Assembly (NCBI RefSeq): GCF_900403705.1
Contig: NZ_OUNR01000019.1
Coordinates: 124,001 to 188,000, forward strand
DNA from: Nitrospira lenta
GTDB taxonomy: Bacteria > Nitrospirota > Nitrospiria > Nitrospirales > Nitrospiraceae
DNA: 64,000 nt
Direction: 5' to 3'
Each line of letters begins with the position of its first letter. Position 1 is the stretch's first letter. Both the position numbers and the translations under genes were made by a program. Shown one piece after another: positions 17,536 through 25,894 of this stretch. The notes beneath the pieces are model-generated. The model did not search any database. It saw nothing but the letters and a program-made list of their open reading frames with translations, and was not told the DNA's origin.

Positions 17536-18747
17536 ATGAGGAAACCACTGCTACCGGTGACGATCGTACTGATGCTCGTGGTATTGGTCGCTGTGGTGCT
17601 GGCGTCCGCCCGGCGGGCGTCGGCTATTCCTACGTTTTCGCGGGAACACGGGCTCAAGTGCAGCGACTGCCATGCGGCGTTTCCACTGCTGAACGAGTTC
17701 GGCATGGAGTTCAAGCAACGGGGCTTCCGGCTGCCGGGCGAGAACGGCAAGTATCCCTGGGAGCTGAAGAGTCTGCCCGTTTCGGTGATCGGCACCATGC
17801 AGTATCTCAATGCCCATCAGGATGACCCGGTGACGAAAGCGAGGCTTTCGACCACGAGCGAGGCCCAGATCGGCGAGGTAGAGCTGATGGCCGCGGGCAC
17901 CGCCGCGCCCAAGGTCGGGTTTCTGGCGGAGTTCGCCCAGAATGTCGCCGAGAGAGGGCCGTTCAGCAATGAGCAGATCTGGATGCAGTTCAGCGACATC
18001 ATACCCGCCAGTGTGCTGAACGCGCGTGCGGGCCAGATGCTGAACGAACACTACTATCTGTCACAGAAGCGCCGCTTGACGTTCCAGCAGTACCTGGCCC
18101 CGGTCACGTTCAATGTGACGGGAGCCGAGTTGAACGGATTCTGGTCCGGGTTCCGGTACGCGGCCGGGATTGTGAACGATGAACGGGAAGAGGGTACGAA
18201 TCCCCCCGCCGTCAACCTGAACACCAAGCTGCAAGGCTTCTATGCCTGGGGTAGCAAAACCTTGTGGGACCACATCATCGGCATCAGGTACATCAACACG
18301 AAGGCGAATTCCGATCAGCCCTCCCCGATCATTGACGGCCGGACTCGGCAGCAACTGGATGCGACTCTGAATCTCCGCTTTGGTCGGGGCCAAGTCTTGC
18401 TCGGCTACTACTACAACTGGGACATTGGGGGAGTCTATAAACAGGATCGGCGCAATTACCTGGTCGAGGGTATCCTGGAAGTCATCCCTGAGAAACTCTT
18501 CCTGGACGCTCGCTATGAGATGCAGGACACGGGGAGCGTCGCTGGAAGTCCGAACAATCCGACCACGGCGAACGGGACGCTCGTGACCGGCCATATCTCA
18601 TACTACGTGGTAGAGAATGTGCGTGTGACCGCAGAGTTCACCAAGGTGAGAGGAGAGGGGCTCAACGTCCTAGGGATCGGGGAACCCAACAGCGTTGCAT
18701 CAAGCAGTCAAGAACGGTACCTGCTCGGCCTTCACTTCGCTTTTTAG
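17536..18747 (+). CDS. Cyc2-like fused cytochrome-porin
   Basis: 403 residues from ATG 17536, after ggaggggg. An N-terminal signal is followed at once by a heme motif in IPTFSREHGLKCSDCHAAFP and the conserved FGMEFKQRGFRLPG. The rest (about 330 residues) is an amphipathic beta-barrel pattern ending in LLGLHFAF, with a terminal Phe as in outer-membrane proteins. This matches cytochrome-porin fusions related to Cyc2, in which the single heme sits in the barrel and passes electrons across the outer membrane. Whether this one oxidises iron or another donor cannot be told from sequence. It follows two cytochrome genes. Confidence 0.78.
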   Translation: MRKPLLPVTIVLMLVVLVAVVLASARRASAIPTFSREHGLKCSDCHAAFPLLNEFGMEFKQRGFRLPGENGKYPWELKSLPVSVIGTMQYLNAHQDDPVTKARLSTTSEAQIGEVELMAAGTAAPKVGFLAEFAQNVAERGPFSNEQIWMQFSDIIPASVLNARAGQMLNEHYYLSQKRRLTFQQYLAPVTFNVTGAELNGFWSGFRYAAGIVNDEREEGTNPPAVNLNTKLQGFYAWGSKTLWDHIIGIRYINTKANSDQPSPIIDGRTRQQLDATLNLRFGRGQVLLGYYYNWDIGGVYKQDRRNYLVEGILEVIPEKLFLDARYEMQDTGSVAGSPNNPTTANGTLVTGHISYYVVENVRVTAEFTKVRGEGLNVLGIGEPNSVASSSQERYLLGLHFAF

Positions 18748-18802
18748 CGTGAGACCGCCATGCGGTCACTACATCGACGGGTAGTGCAGCGCGAGACGTG
18801 GG

Positions 18803-19654
18803 TTAAAAATGTTGGAGGAGTTCTTGGCGCTTTTGTTGATATTCGTCGTCAGTGATCAGGCCCTGTTCGCGCCAGGTCTTCAAGCGGTGGAGCTTCTCTT
18901 CGATCATCGCCGCCGGAATTTCCGGTTCTGTCTGAGTCGGAGAGGAACCTCGGCCATGCTGCAAGAAGCTGGCGAGCCATGCCCGGTAGTCGACCGAGAG
19001 AGCCGGGGCAGAAGTCACGGCGATACTTGTTGGGAGGTCGTTCCTGACCAGCGTGGCCTGGTAGGGTCCAGGTACGAAGTGAAAATCCACCTCGCCCAGC
19101 GGGTGAAGTGGCGTCTCTCGGGCCATCTCGATCTTTCGTTGCGTGGTGGCAGGTCTCCGGGCATTGGCCAGCAGGACAAGGAGTTGATCGCCATGGATGA
19201 GCAAACCTCCGGTTGTGACAAGGGGAATGCCATCCTCGCGGGTCCGCCGGAGGACAAAGACCGGCATTTCGTTGGGCCGGGCTTTGGCCAATGCGGCTCG
19301 GAGATGTGGGGCGAGGAGTTGGGCTTCGTCCTTGGGAAAAGCCGTTTCAGGCTGCGGCTCTTGTCTCAGAACCCAGTAGCTGAGAAAGCTGATCTCCGGC
19401 TGGATCCTCAAGGATTGCAAGAGTTCAGCGAGATTACCGGGAGTCAACTCAGCAATCTCCCCACGGGGTTCGCCAGACACCTCCTCCTGAACCACGGGAC
19501 TGTCCAACCGCACAAGAATGGTTGGGTCCTCGTACACCGTTCGGGAAAAAGTGGGAGCGCTCGCACAGCTCGCGAGGAGGGAGGCCATCACGACGGCGGC
19601 AAGGCTGGACGTGATCACGCGTGCCTGCTCGGAGCAAGTGGCCAGAATGCTCAT
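18803..19654 (-). CDS. SHOCT-domain lipoprotein
   Basis: 283 residues, ATG at 19654. The signal peptide ends in MASLLASCASAP (lipobox). The middle is mixed alpha/beta, with no recognised motif. The last 35 residues form a SHOCT domain (IEEKLHRLKTWREQGLITDD, then EYQQKRQELLQHF), a short domain thought to mediate oligomerisation. Convergent with the cytochrome-porin gene and divergent from the P-ATPase, from whose start it is separated by only 69 bp. Function unknown. Confidence 0.72.
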   Translation of the reverse strand: MSILATCSEQARVITSSLAAVVMASLLASCASAPTFSRTVYEDPTILVRLDSPVVQEEVSGEPRGEIAELTPGNLAELLQSLRIQPEISFLSYWVLRQEPQPETAFPKDEAQLLAPHLRAALAKARPNEMPVFVLRRTREDGIPLVTTGGLLIHGDQLLVLLANARRPATTQRKIEMARETPLHPLGEVDFHFVPGPYQATLVRNDLPTSIAVTSAPALSVDYRAWLASFLQHGRGSSPTQTEPEIPAAMIEEKLHRLKTWREQGLITDDEYQQKRQELLQHF

Positions 19655-19723
19655 CGCGCAGGATTATAGCAGACGCACTGGGAAGGACAACGTGAGTGAA
19701 GGCCGGACATTGCCGGAGGTGAC

Positions 19724-22429
19724 ATGAACGCGCACGATTGGCACACGCATACGCCGGACGAACTTGAGACGACCTTGCAGTCCAATCTGGACAGAGGATT
19801 GGCTGAGCGGGAGGTCCAGCAGCGCCTGGCTGAGCACGGTCCGAATGAACTGCCCGAGACTCCTCCGGTCTCAGCCCTGACGCTCCTCCTCGGACAGTTC
19901 ACCAGCGTCATCATCTGGGTGCTGATCGGAGCGGCGATCATCTCCGGGTTGCTGCAAGAATGGGTGGATGCCGCCGCGATCCTCGCCATCGTCCTGCTGA
20001 ACGCTCTCCTGGGCTTTGTGCAGGAGTACCGAGCCGAGCAGTCCATCGCGGCGTTGAAAAAGCTCTCGATCACAATGGCGCGCGTGATCCGAGAGGGGGT
20101 GATCCGGTCAATCCCCGCGCGTGAGCTCGTGCCGGGCGATCTCATTCAGATCGAAGCGGGCGACCGTGTTCCCGCGGACAGTCGCGTCATCTATGCGACG
20201 GGGCTCCAGACCCAGGAAGCCTCGCTGACCGGCGAATCGACCCCGGTCGCCAAATCCGCCAAGCCGATTCTTCAGACAGAGGTGCCCTTGGGTGACCGCC
20301 ATAACATGCTCTTCATGGGGACCATCGTTGTCTCCGGAAAAGGGCGCGCGCTGGTGACGGCCACTGGAGCCCAGACGGAGCTTGGGAAGATTGCCGCGCT
20401 GATTCACCGAGAAACCCAGGCCGAGCAAGAGGAAACGCCGCTGCAACGTCGCCTGGAGCACCTCGGCCACACCTTACTGTGGCTCTCGCTGGGCATCGTG
20501 GTGGTGGTGTTTCTGCTCGGGGCCTTGCGCGGCATTCCGCTGGTGACGATGTTCCTCACCGCCGTGAGCCTGGCCGTGGCGGCGATCCCAGAAGGCCTGC
20601 CGGCCGTGGTCACTATCACGCTGGCCTTAGGCGTGACGCGGATGGTGAAACGGCATGCCTTGATCCGGCGGTTGCCCGCCGTCGAAACCTTGGGCTCGAC
20701 CACCGTGATCTGCTCCGACAAGACGGGGACGCTCACGAAGAACGAGATGACGGTGACGACCCTCTATCAAGGGGGCGACGTCTTTACCGTGACCGGTGAA
20801 GGGTACGCGCCGGTCGGGGAGATCCGGTCGGACAGTGAGCCGACGGCACCAGCTCTGAAACCAGGACTCATGACGCTCTTGCGCGCCTCGGTGCTGTGTA
20901 ATGGTGCCGACCTTCGGCTGGAGGCCTTTCTCTGGCACATCGTGGGTGATCCCACGGAAGGCGCGTTGCTGGTTGCGGCAGCCAAGGCCGGATTGACAAA
21001 GCATCACCTTGAACAGGAAAACCTCTGGCTGGGCGAAGTGCCGTTTGACTCAGAGCGAAAGAAAATGACGGTGGTGCGCCGCACTCCCTCCGGTCCCGTC
21101 GCCTTTATCAAAGGGGCTCCAGACGTACTGCTGCGCGACTGCCAGGCCTGGCTCACGCGAGGCGGGGCTATCCAGCCGCTCACGGATGTGATCCGCCAAG
21201 AGATTACGGCCACCAATCAGCGCCTTGCGTCTCACGCGCTCAGGGTTCTTGGGGTGGCCCTGCGTCCGCTGGATCGGATTCCGGACGTCTATGACGCCAA
21301 GAGTCTGGAGCACGATCTCGTGTTCTTGGGATTGGTTGGGATGAAAGATCCGATCAGGCCGGAAGCGAAGGCGGCCGTGGAAGCCTGTCGCGCCGCTGGG
21401 ATTCGGACGGTGATGATCACGGGTGATCACAAGGACACGGCAGTCGCCATTGCGAAAGAACTCGGGCTGATGGAGTCGGGTGCGCAAGCCATCTCAGGCT
21501 CGGAGCTGAACCAAATGTCGGATGAGGAGTTGCGTGATCGTGTGAAGGCAGTGGCCGTCTATGCGCGTGTGACGGCAGAACATAAGCTTCGAGTCGTCCA
21601 CGCGTGGAAGCAACAGGGGGCGGTTGTGGCCATGACCGGCGATGGGGTGAACGACGCGCCGGCTCTGAAGGCGGCGGACATCGGAGTGGCGATGGGCATG
21701 AGCGGGACGGACGTCACCAAAGAGGCCTCAGACATGGTCGTGATGGATGATAACTTCGCTTCCATTGCGGCGGCCGTCGAGGAAGGTCGGGCGATTTATG
21801 ACAACATTCGGAAGAGTGTGTACTACCTGCTATCCTGTAACATCGGGGAGATCCTGCTCATGTTGCTGGCGACGCTGTTTGGCCTCCCGCTCCCCCTGCT
21901 TCCGGTGCAAATCCTCTGGATTAACTTGGTCACGGACGGCTTGCCTGCTCTAGCCTTGGCGGTTGACCCGGCGGATGAGGGGCTCATGAGACGGCCCCCT
22001 CGCCCGCCGCAGGAGCCGTTCCTCACACGGGCACGCTTGCTGAGACTGTTTGTTCAAGGAACTTTCCTTGCTGTGATCACGCTCTTGGCGTTTGTGTATT
22101 GTCTCTACGGCATGGACCTCAATCTGGAGCGTGCCCGCACGCTGACCTTTACGGTGATGGTGTTGGCGCAGCTCTTTCATGCCCTGAACAACCGGAGCGA
22201 GGACCGATCGATCTTTGCGCTTGGCCTCTGGACGAACAAGCCGTTGCTGGCGACGGTCGCCTTGTCTGCGCTGCTGCAGGCCGGCATTGTGTTCTGGGCT
22301 CCTGTTCAAGGTATCTTCAAAGTCGTCCCCTTCGATCCTGAACATTGGATTCTTGCATTCGGGATCGGCATCCTGCCGTTGATTGCCATGGAGATCTGGA
22401 AGGCAGCAAGAAAGAAAGGTGACGTCTAG
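19724..22429 (+). CDS. P-type ATPase, Ca2+-transporting (P2A) type
   Basis: 901 residues, start with ggaggtgac before ATG. The order of P-type motifs is complete: [10 protein letters not shown], the PEGL motif ([18 protein letters not shown]), the phosphorylation site [15 protein letters not shown], the nucleotide-binding KGAPDVLL, and the hinge [20 protein letters not shown]. The transport helices keep the Ca2+ ligands of SERCA-type pumps: N and E in SCNIGEILL, and N and D in [17 protein letters not shown]. This supports Ca2+ (or Mn2+) export across the inner membrane. The motifs expected in copper pumps are absent. Confidence 0.9.
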   Translation: MNAHDWHTHTPDELETTLQSNLDRGLAEREVQQRLAEHGPNELPETPPVSALTLLLGQFTSVIIWVLIGAAIISGLLQEWVDAAAILAIVLLNALLGFVQEYRAEQSIAALKKLSITMARVIREGVIRSIPARELVPGDLIQIEAGDRVPADSRVIYATGLQTQEASLTGESTPVAKSAKPILQTEVPLGDRHNMLFMGTIVVSGKGRALVTATGAQTELGKIAALIHRETQAEQEETPLQRRLEHLGHTLLWLSLGIVVVVFLLGALRGIPLVTMFLTAVSLAVAAIPEGLPAVVTITLALGVTRMVKRHALIRRLPAVETLGSTTVICSDKTGTLTKNEMTVTTLYQGGDVFTVTGEGYAPVGEIRSDSEPTAPALKPGLMTLLRASVLCNGADLRLEAFLWHIVGDPTEGALLVAAAKAGLTKHHLEQENLWLGEVPFDSERKKMTVVRRTPSGPVAFIKGAPDVLLRDCQAWLTRGGAIQPLTDVIRQEITATNQRLASHALRVLGVALRPLDRIPDVYDAKSLEHDLVFLGLVGMKDPIRPEAKAAVEACRAAGIRTVMITGDHKDTAVAIAKELGLMESGAQAISGSELNQMSDEELRDRVKAVAVYARVTAEHKLRVVHAWKQQGAVVAMTGDGVNDAPALKAADIGVAMGMSGTDVTKEASDMVVMDDNFASIAAAVEEGRAIYDNIRKSVYYLLSCNIGEILLMLLATLFGLPLPLLPVQILWINLVTDGLPALALAVDPADEGLMRRPPRPPQEPFLTRARLLRLFVQGTFLAVITLLAFVYCLYGMDLNLERARTLTFTVMVLAQLFHALNNRSEDRSIFALGLWTNKPLLATVALSALLQAGIVFWAPVQGIFKVVPFDPEHWILAFGIGILPLIAMEIWKAARKKGDV

Positions 22430-22504
22430 AACAGGACAGCCATCGATGTCTCTGGGTTTGCCTCGGTCGACGATGTGTTTCTGCTGGGCGGAAAGAGGTG
22501 CGCA

Positions 22505-22625
22505 ATGGAAACGATACGAGCGACCGTGTTTCAGGGGATCAACAACATCCGTGTGGAAGAGGTGGAACGGCCGCATGCTGGAGTCGGCGAGGTAGTGATC
22601 CGCATCACCCTGACGACGATCTATG
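22505..22625 (+). pseudogene. Zinc-type alcohol dehydrogenase, N-terminal fragment
   Basis: From ATG 22505 the reading METIRATVFQGINNIRVEEV followed by GEVVIRITLTTIYG matches the first 40 residues of zinc-dependent alcohol dehydrogenases. At about 22625 the sequence changes abruptly to the tail of a TPR lipoprotein in another frame. The original frame stops at 22696. The rest of the dehydrogenase is gone, so this is a deletion remnant. Confidence 0.65.
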
Positions 22626-22799
22626 GTGTTATACCGGCAAGGGAAAGATGCCGAGGCAAAGCCTCACTTCTTGAAAGCGGCGGCGTTGGCGCCTGAGAAC
22701 GACGTCATCCAGGACGCACCTCCGTTCAGTAAAGTGGAGGCGCCATCGAGGCCCAGTGGACCCTCGGGCATGTCCGACGGCCATGGGCATAGTCACTAA
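22626..22799 (+). pseudogene. TPR lipoprotein, C-terminal fragment (copy of 5281-5696)
   Basis: The frame starting at 22626 reads VLYRQGKDAEAKPHFLKAAA and on through LAPENDVIQDAPP to GMSDGHGHSH and a TAA. This aligns end to end with the last 58 codons of the gene at 5281 (LYRLKAMQEGDAHFIKAANL, DAPP, DGHMHSH). It has no start or signal peptide and is joined to a dehydrogenase fragment. It marks the left end of a decayed duplicate of region 5.3-8.8 kb. Confidence 0.75.
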
Positions 22800-22809
22800 C
22801 TTATGGCAT

Positions 22810-22842
22810 GCCTATGAGGCTCGCTGTACGAGCCTCATAGGC
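22810..22842 (+). terminator. Perfect 14-bp stem-loop
   Basis: GCCTATGAGGCTCG (22810-22823) and CGAGCCTCATAGGC (22829-22842) form a perfect 14-bp stem around the loop CTGTA. It lies 10 bp after the TPR fragment's stop and 20 bp before a small membrane-protein gene. No T-run follows, so it may be a weak terminator or another RNA structure rather than a classical intrinsic terminator. Confidence 0.45.
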
Positions 22843-22862
22843 GAAGTTACGGAGGTGCGACC

Positions 22863-23069
22863 ATGTACAAGCCTGTTCAGCCGGCCTACCTCATGCTGGT
22901 CAGTGGACTCGTGCTCTTTACGTTTGGGATGATTATTGACGTGGCCCAGCACGGTCTTGAGTTTGTCATGTCTGAGTTTCGCCATGCGCCATGGGCCCAC
23001 GGCTTGCCACTGGCTGGCATCCTGCTGATCCTCGTCGGAACAGTTCGACTACGGTCATCTGAACGGTAA
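22863..23069 (+). CDS. Small two-helix membrane protein
   Basis: 68 residues, ATG 22863 after ggaggtgcgacc. Two hydrophobic helices (YLMLVSGLVLFTFGMIIDV and LPLAGILLILVGTVRL) are joined by a His-containing loop (FRHAPWAHG). No family recognised. The good ribosome site and balanced composition suggest a real gene within a zone of decayed fragments. Confidence 0.6.
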   Translation: MYKPVQPAYLMLVSGLVLFTFGMIIDVAQHGLEFVMSEFRHAPWAHGLPLAGILLILVGTVRLRSSER

Positions 23070-23080
23070 AGGTGCAGCGG

Positions 23081-24397
23081 ATGAAAAAGAGTGAATGTGC
23101 CAGGCCGAGTACTCCTGATACAGGGACGGTTGGACCTCTTCGTGACCTCCTTCTGAGGTGGCGCGAAGACGCCAGCGGGACGTACCAAACGTGGTTTTTA
23201 TGGGAAGAACGCCTGAAGAACTTCCGATCCATACGGCGAGGCATCGGCGAGGTGGTCAGAGAAATCGAACAGGGCACTTTCGGGAACGTGTACAAGGGCT
23301 CTTCCCTAGAAACGGTAGTCGGGTCCATCGCTGAGCAGCGCCAGATCTTCAAGGGAGCCGATCATGCATTCCTGTGGAAGCCCAAGCTGCGTATCCCTGA
23401 TATCTATGAAAATCATGCCAATCAACTTGCCTTCGCACGATTCCTCGACAGGTGTGTCTGTTGTAGCGATGAGGACACGATTCTCGAGTCAATTCAGGCG
23501 TTGGACCGGCAACGCATCAAAGGCCTCGGCCCGGCGGTGGGCAATCTTCTCTACTTTCTGCATCCCACCCTCGCACCGCCGTTCAACACCGCCATGGTCA
23601 AGGGATACAATCGCCTGACCGGGGCTCGGGTGAAACTTGGCAGGTGGGATGAGTATCTCGCCATGCGCAGCGGGATGCTCCGACTGAATGAGCAATACCG
23701 AGATATGTTGTCGAATGACCTCGGAGCGCTTGCCGGGCTGCTCTTCGATCTCGGTGTCGAGCGGTATCCGGCGCCTCCACAGGAGGACGACCCTCACGCG
23801 CGGGCTACCTGGGAGAGAGATCTTGCGGATGTCCAGACGACAGCGAAGAAATTCGAGAAGTCGAGGACGACCGCAGAAAAAGAAGACCGCACGCACACGG
23901 AAATTCAGGGTTGGTTGCGTGATCTCGGACAAGCGCTGGGCTTCGCGGTGTGGGTTGCGGCCAACGACCGCGGTCGCTCTCTCGGCACCGGCCGCCTTGG
24001 AGATGGATGTCTTGAGGCGTTACCGTCCGTGTTAGGCGAAGGACCGGGCGCGGAAGCCGTGCGCTTAATCGATGTCCTGTGGCTGGATCCCGCCAGTGGA
24101 CGGGTCGCCGGGGCCTTCGAGGTGGAGCATACGACGTCCATCTATTCTGGTGTGGTCCGGCTATTGGATCTGGCATTGGGCAGCGCCGCAGGGACGGCGC
24201 ATGGCCTCTTTCTCGTGGCACCGGACGAGCGCGAGGAAGATGTCAGAGCTCAATTGCGGCGCCCAGCGTTCAGCCGGGTGAGCGATCTCCAGGTTCGCTA
24301 TCTGCCCTATTCCGAACTGGAACGGCACCGAGAAGCGATCGCACGGTTCGGGCAGGGGATGAAGCCCATCGAGGCGCTCGCGAGAAGACTTGTTTGA
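23081..24397 (+). CDS. Restriction-endonuclease-like protein
   Basis: 438 residues from ATG 23081 (aaaggtg upstream). The N-terminal half is helical and contains a helix-hairpin-helix-like segment (RIKGLGPAVGNLLYFLHP). The C-terminal 150 residues resemble a PD-(D/E)xK nuclease: LIDVLWLDPASG with a candidate metal Asp, then GAFEVEHTTSIYSGVVRL with the E-V-E pair, as in type II restriction enzyme relatives I recall. A long charged helix near residue 260 (TTAKKFEKSRTTAEKEDRTH) separates the halves. No methyltransferase gene is adjacent, so it is either a solitary nuclease or no longer paired. It sits between the two fragment groups of the decayed duplication. Confidence 0.6.
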   Translation: MKKSECARPSTPDTGTVGPLRDLLLRWREDASGTYQTWFLWEERLKNFRSIRRGIGEVVREIEQGTFGNVYKGSSLETVVGSIAEQRQIFKGADHAFLWKPKLRIPDIYENHANQLAFARFLDRCVCCSDEDTILESIQALDRQRIKGLGPAVGNLLYFLHPTLAPPFNTAMVKGYNRLTGARVKLGRWDEYLAMRSGMLRLNEQYRDMLSNDLGALAGLLFDLGVERYPAPPQEDDPHARATWERDLADVQTTAKKFEKSRTTAEKEDRTHTEIQGWLRDLGQALGFAVWVAANDRGRSLGTGRLGDGCLEALPSVLGEGPGAEAVRLIDVLWLDPASGRVAGAFEVEHTTSIYSGVVRLLDLALGSAAGTAHGLFLVAPDEREEDVRAQLRRPAFSRVSDLQVRYLPYSELERHREAIARFGQGMKPIEALARRLV

Positions 24398-24604
24398 GCG
24401 ATCTCAGAGCGGACCATCGAAGCGTCTGGAGACGACGCTGAATGTGTCATCTCCCACGCCATGCAGGACCGTCCCTTCGGCTGTTCGGCCACGATTGCAG
24501 CGAGGGCCATATGACCCGGAGGTACCGTTGACGGATATCGACACCCGTCACCCCGCATTGACCGACAATGAGCCGTGAATGCGTTTCAAAGAAAGAGGTC
24601 TTTA

Positions 24605-24955
24605 CACGCCAAGTCTTACGAGCACGGTTAGTGCGTTTGTGCGATCCGTGCTGTGAGCGCGATTGTCGGGACTGCACGTGTGACGGGTCCGCCTTTCCGA
24701 CGATGAAAAGCCGGGCGCGGCATTCGCGCGGAGACCTCAACCTGTAATGCTGGAGGGTCCTTAACGTCTATATAATAAGAAGTGCGTCATGTGTTGGATT
24801 GAGCAGTGGGAAGATACGCGAACACAGTACGGATGATGAATGCGAGATAACTGCACCTCATCGATGCAGTGGCAAGGTTCACTGCCACCGCAGGAGGGCG
24901 TTGAGAGCTAGATTGGTTTGAATGTTATTCGCGGTCGGGCTCGTGCTGGCGCTTC
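24605..24955 (+). pseudogene. Decayed copy of sigma-factor 3' end, spacer and lipoprotein start
   Basis: This stretch aligns closely with 7388-7743. It starts at the sigma-factor region 4 end (cgccaagtcttacg), and the Cys-rich tail reads CDPCCERDCRDCTC. The full spacer follows, including the hairpin and ggagg site, and then the signal peptide of the HDH-family lipoprotein (VGLVLAL). The rest of both genes is missing and the lipoprotein start codon is altered. It is a non-functional remnant of a duplicated block; the sequence after 24955 up to about 25085 shows no match to the original. Confidence 0.78.
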
Positions 24956-25243
24956 CACCGCTGATCTTTCGGGTCGTCGTCGTCGACCTCGATATGTCGA
25001 TGGTATGTGCGCCAGAGCAGGCGGACATGAGAGCAGAGTGTCATGAAGGTCAATATCACGGAGAGATTTGGCTTAGAGACCGTTTCCATGCTGTTCGTTC
25101 CGTGAACACGGTGAGGCGAAAGTTCACCGGGGACTTATACGAAAGCTTGACGATCATGACAGGGCCATTCGCGCATGGAAGGAGGAAGTACGACTTAAGA
25201 GGAAGTGCGACTTAATAGGATGCAGATTGAAAAGGGGATCGAA

Positions 25244-25442
25244 ATGAAGCAGCCACTATTGAAGGGGAAGCACAAGGACACGGAAGAATGAAACCCCAAC
25301 GTATTCGTTGCCCGATGAGTTACAGGAGCGAATCACTAAGCGAACCTACGAGCTTTACCTCCAGCGAGGTTGCCGGGAGGGGTGCGCCCTGGCGGACTGG
25401 GTGGACGCGGAGCGAGAGATTCTTACGTTGCCACGCAGCTAA
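25244..25442 (+). pseudogene. DUF2934 gene, frameshifted copy
   Basis: It starts MKQPLLKGKHKDTEE and hits a stop after 15 codons. The DUF2934 core DELQERITKRTYELYLQRGC and DWVDAEREILTLPRS is found intact in a different frame to a TAA at 25440-25442. It aligns with the gene at 8612-8824, and its upstream region from about 25090 also matches 8478-8611 (ctgttcgttccgtgaa). The frame was broken by a deletion in the linker. Confidence 0.78.
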
Positions 25443-25603
25443 GCTACATCCAAAAGAAAGAATAATGTGATGTGGCCAATATTGCACAGATATCTCACCG
25501 CATGGATCGCTAGCATTAGGTTGGTTTCGGGGCACACCGTGTTCACAGCTATGCGGGATTCCCAAACGGACATCCCGACTTGCAGGATATTACGGGATAG
25601 CAG

Positions 25604-25821
25604 GGCAAAAAACCGGGGCCCTGGCAGAGATGTACGAGAGCGTGGCGAGCCGCATCGACACGGGCATGATGTTCATCAACCACCCGACCTGGACGACAGC
25701 CGATTTGCCGTTCGGCGGTATCAAGAACTCTGGCTACGGACGCGAGCTCTCCAGCATGGGCATCCAGGAGTTCGTGAACACAAAGTTGGTGGGCGTCGCT
25801 TCAATCGACACCCCGGCATAG
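25604..25821 (+). pseudogene. Aldehyde/succinate-semialdehyde dehydrogenase, C-terminal fragment
   Basis: The frame read from ATG 25630 gives ASRIDTGMMFINHPTWTTAD then LPFGGIKNSGYGRELSSMGI and EFVNTKLV, the conserved end of aldehyde dehydrogenases of the succinate-semialdehyde type. The catalytic Cys and the NAD-binding part are absent. It is a truncated remnant lying between the decayed duplication and the oleate hydratase gene. Confidence 0.72.
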
Positions 25822-25894
25822 CCAGTGGAAAAAAGAATTCCGACGAGGCAGGTGCATTGCGTAAGTAACCAAACTTTCTGACGAACCAGACGAC

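Noticed and set aside
18750-18775. Hairpin GACCGC/GCGGTC after the cytochrome-porin gene
   Set aside because: Only a 6-bp stem with a mismatch outside and no T-run; too weak to call a terminator.
24922-25215. Stand-alone gene after the lipoprotein signal remnant
   Set aside because: The first part matches the old signal peptide and the rest shows no similarity or ribosome site; better explained as debris.
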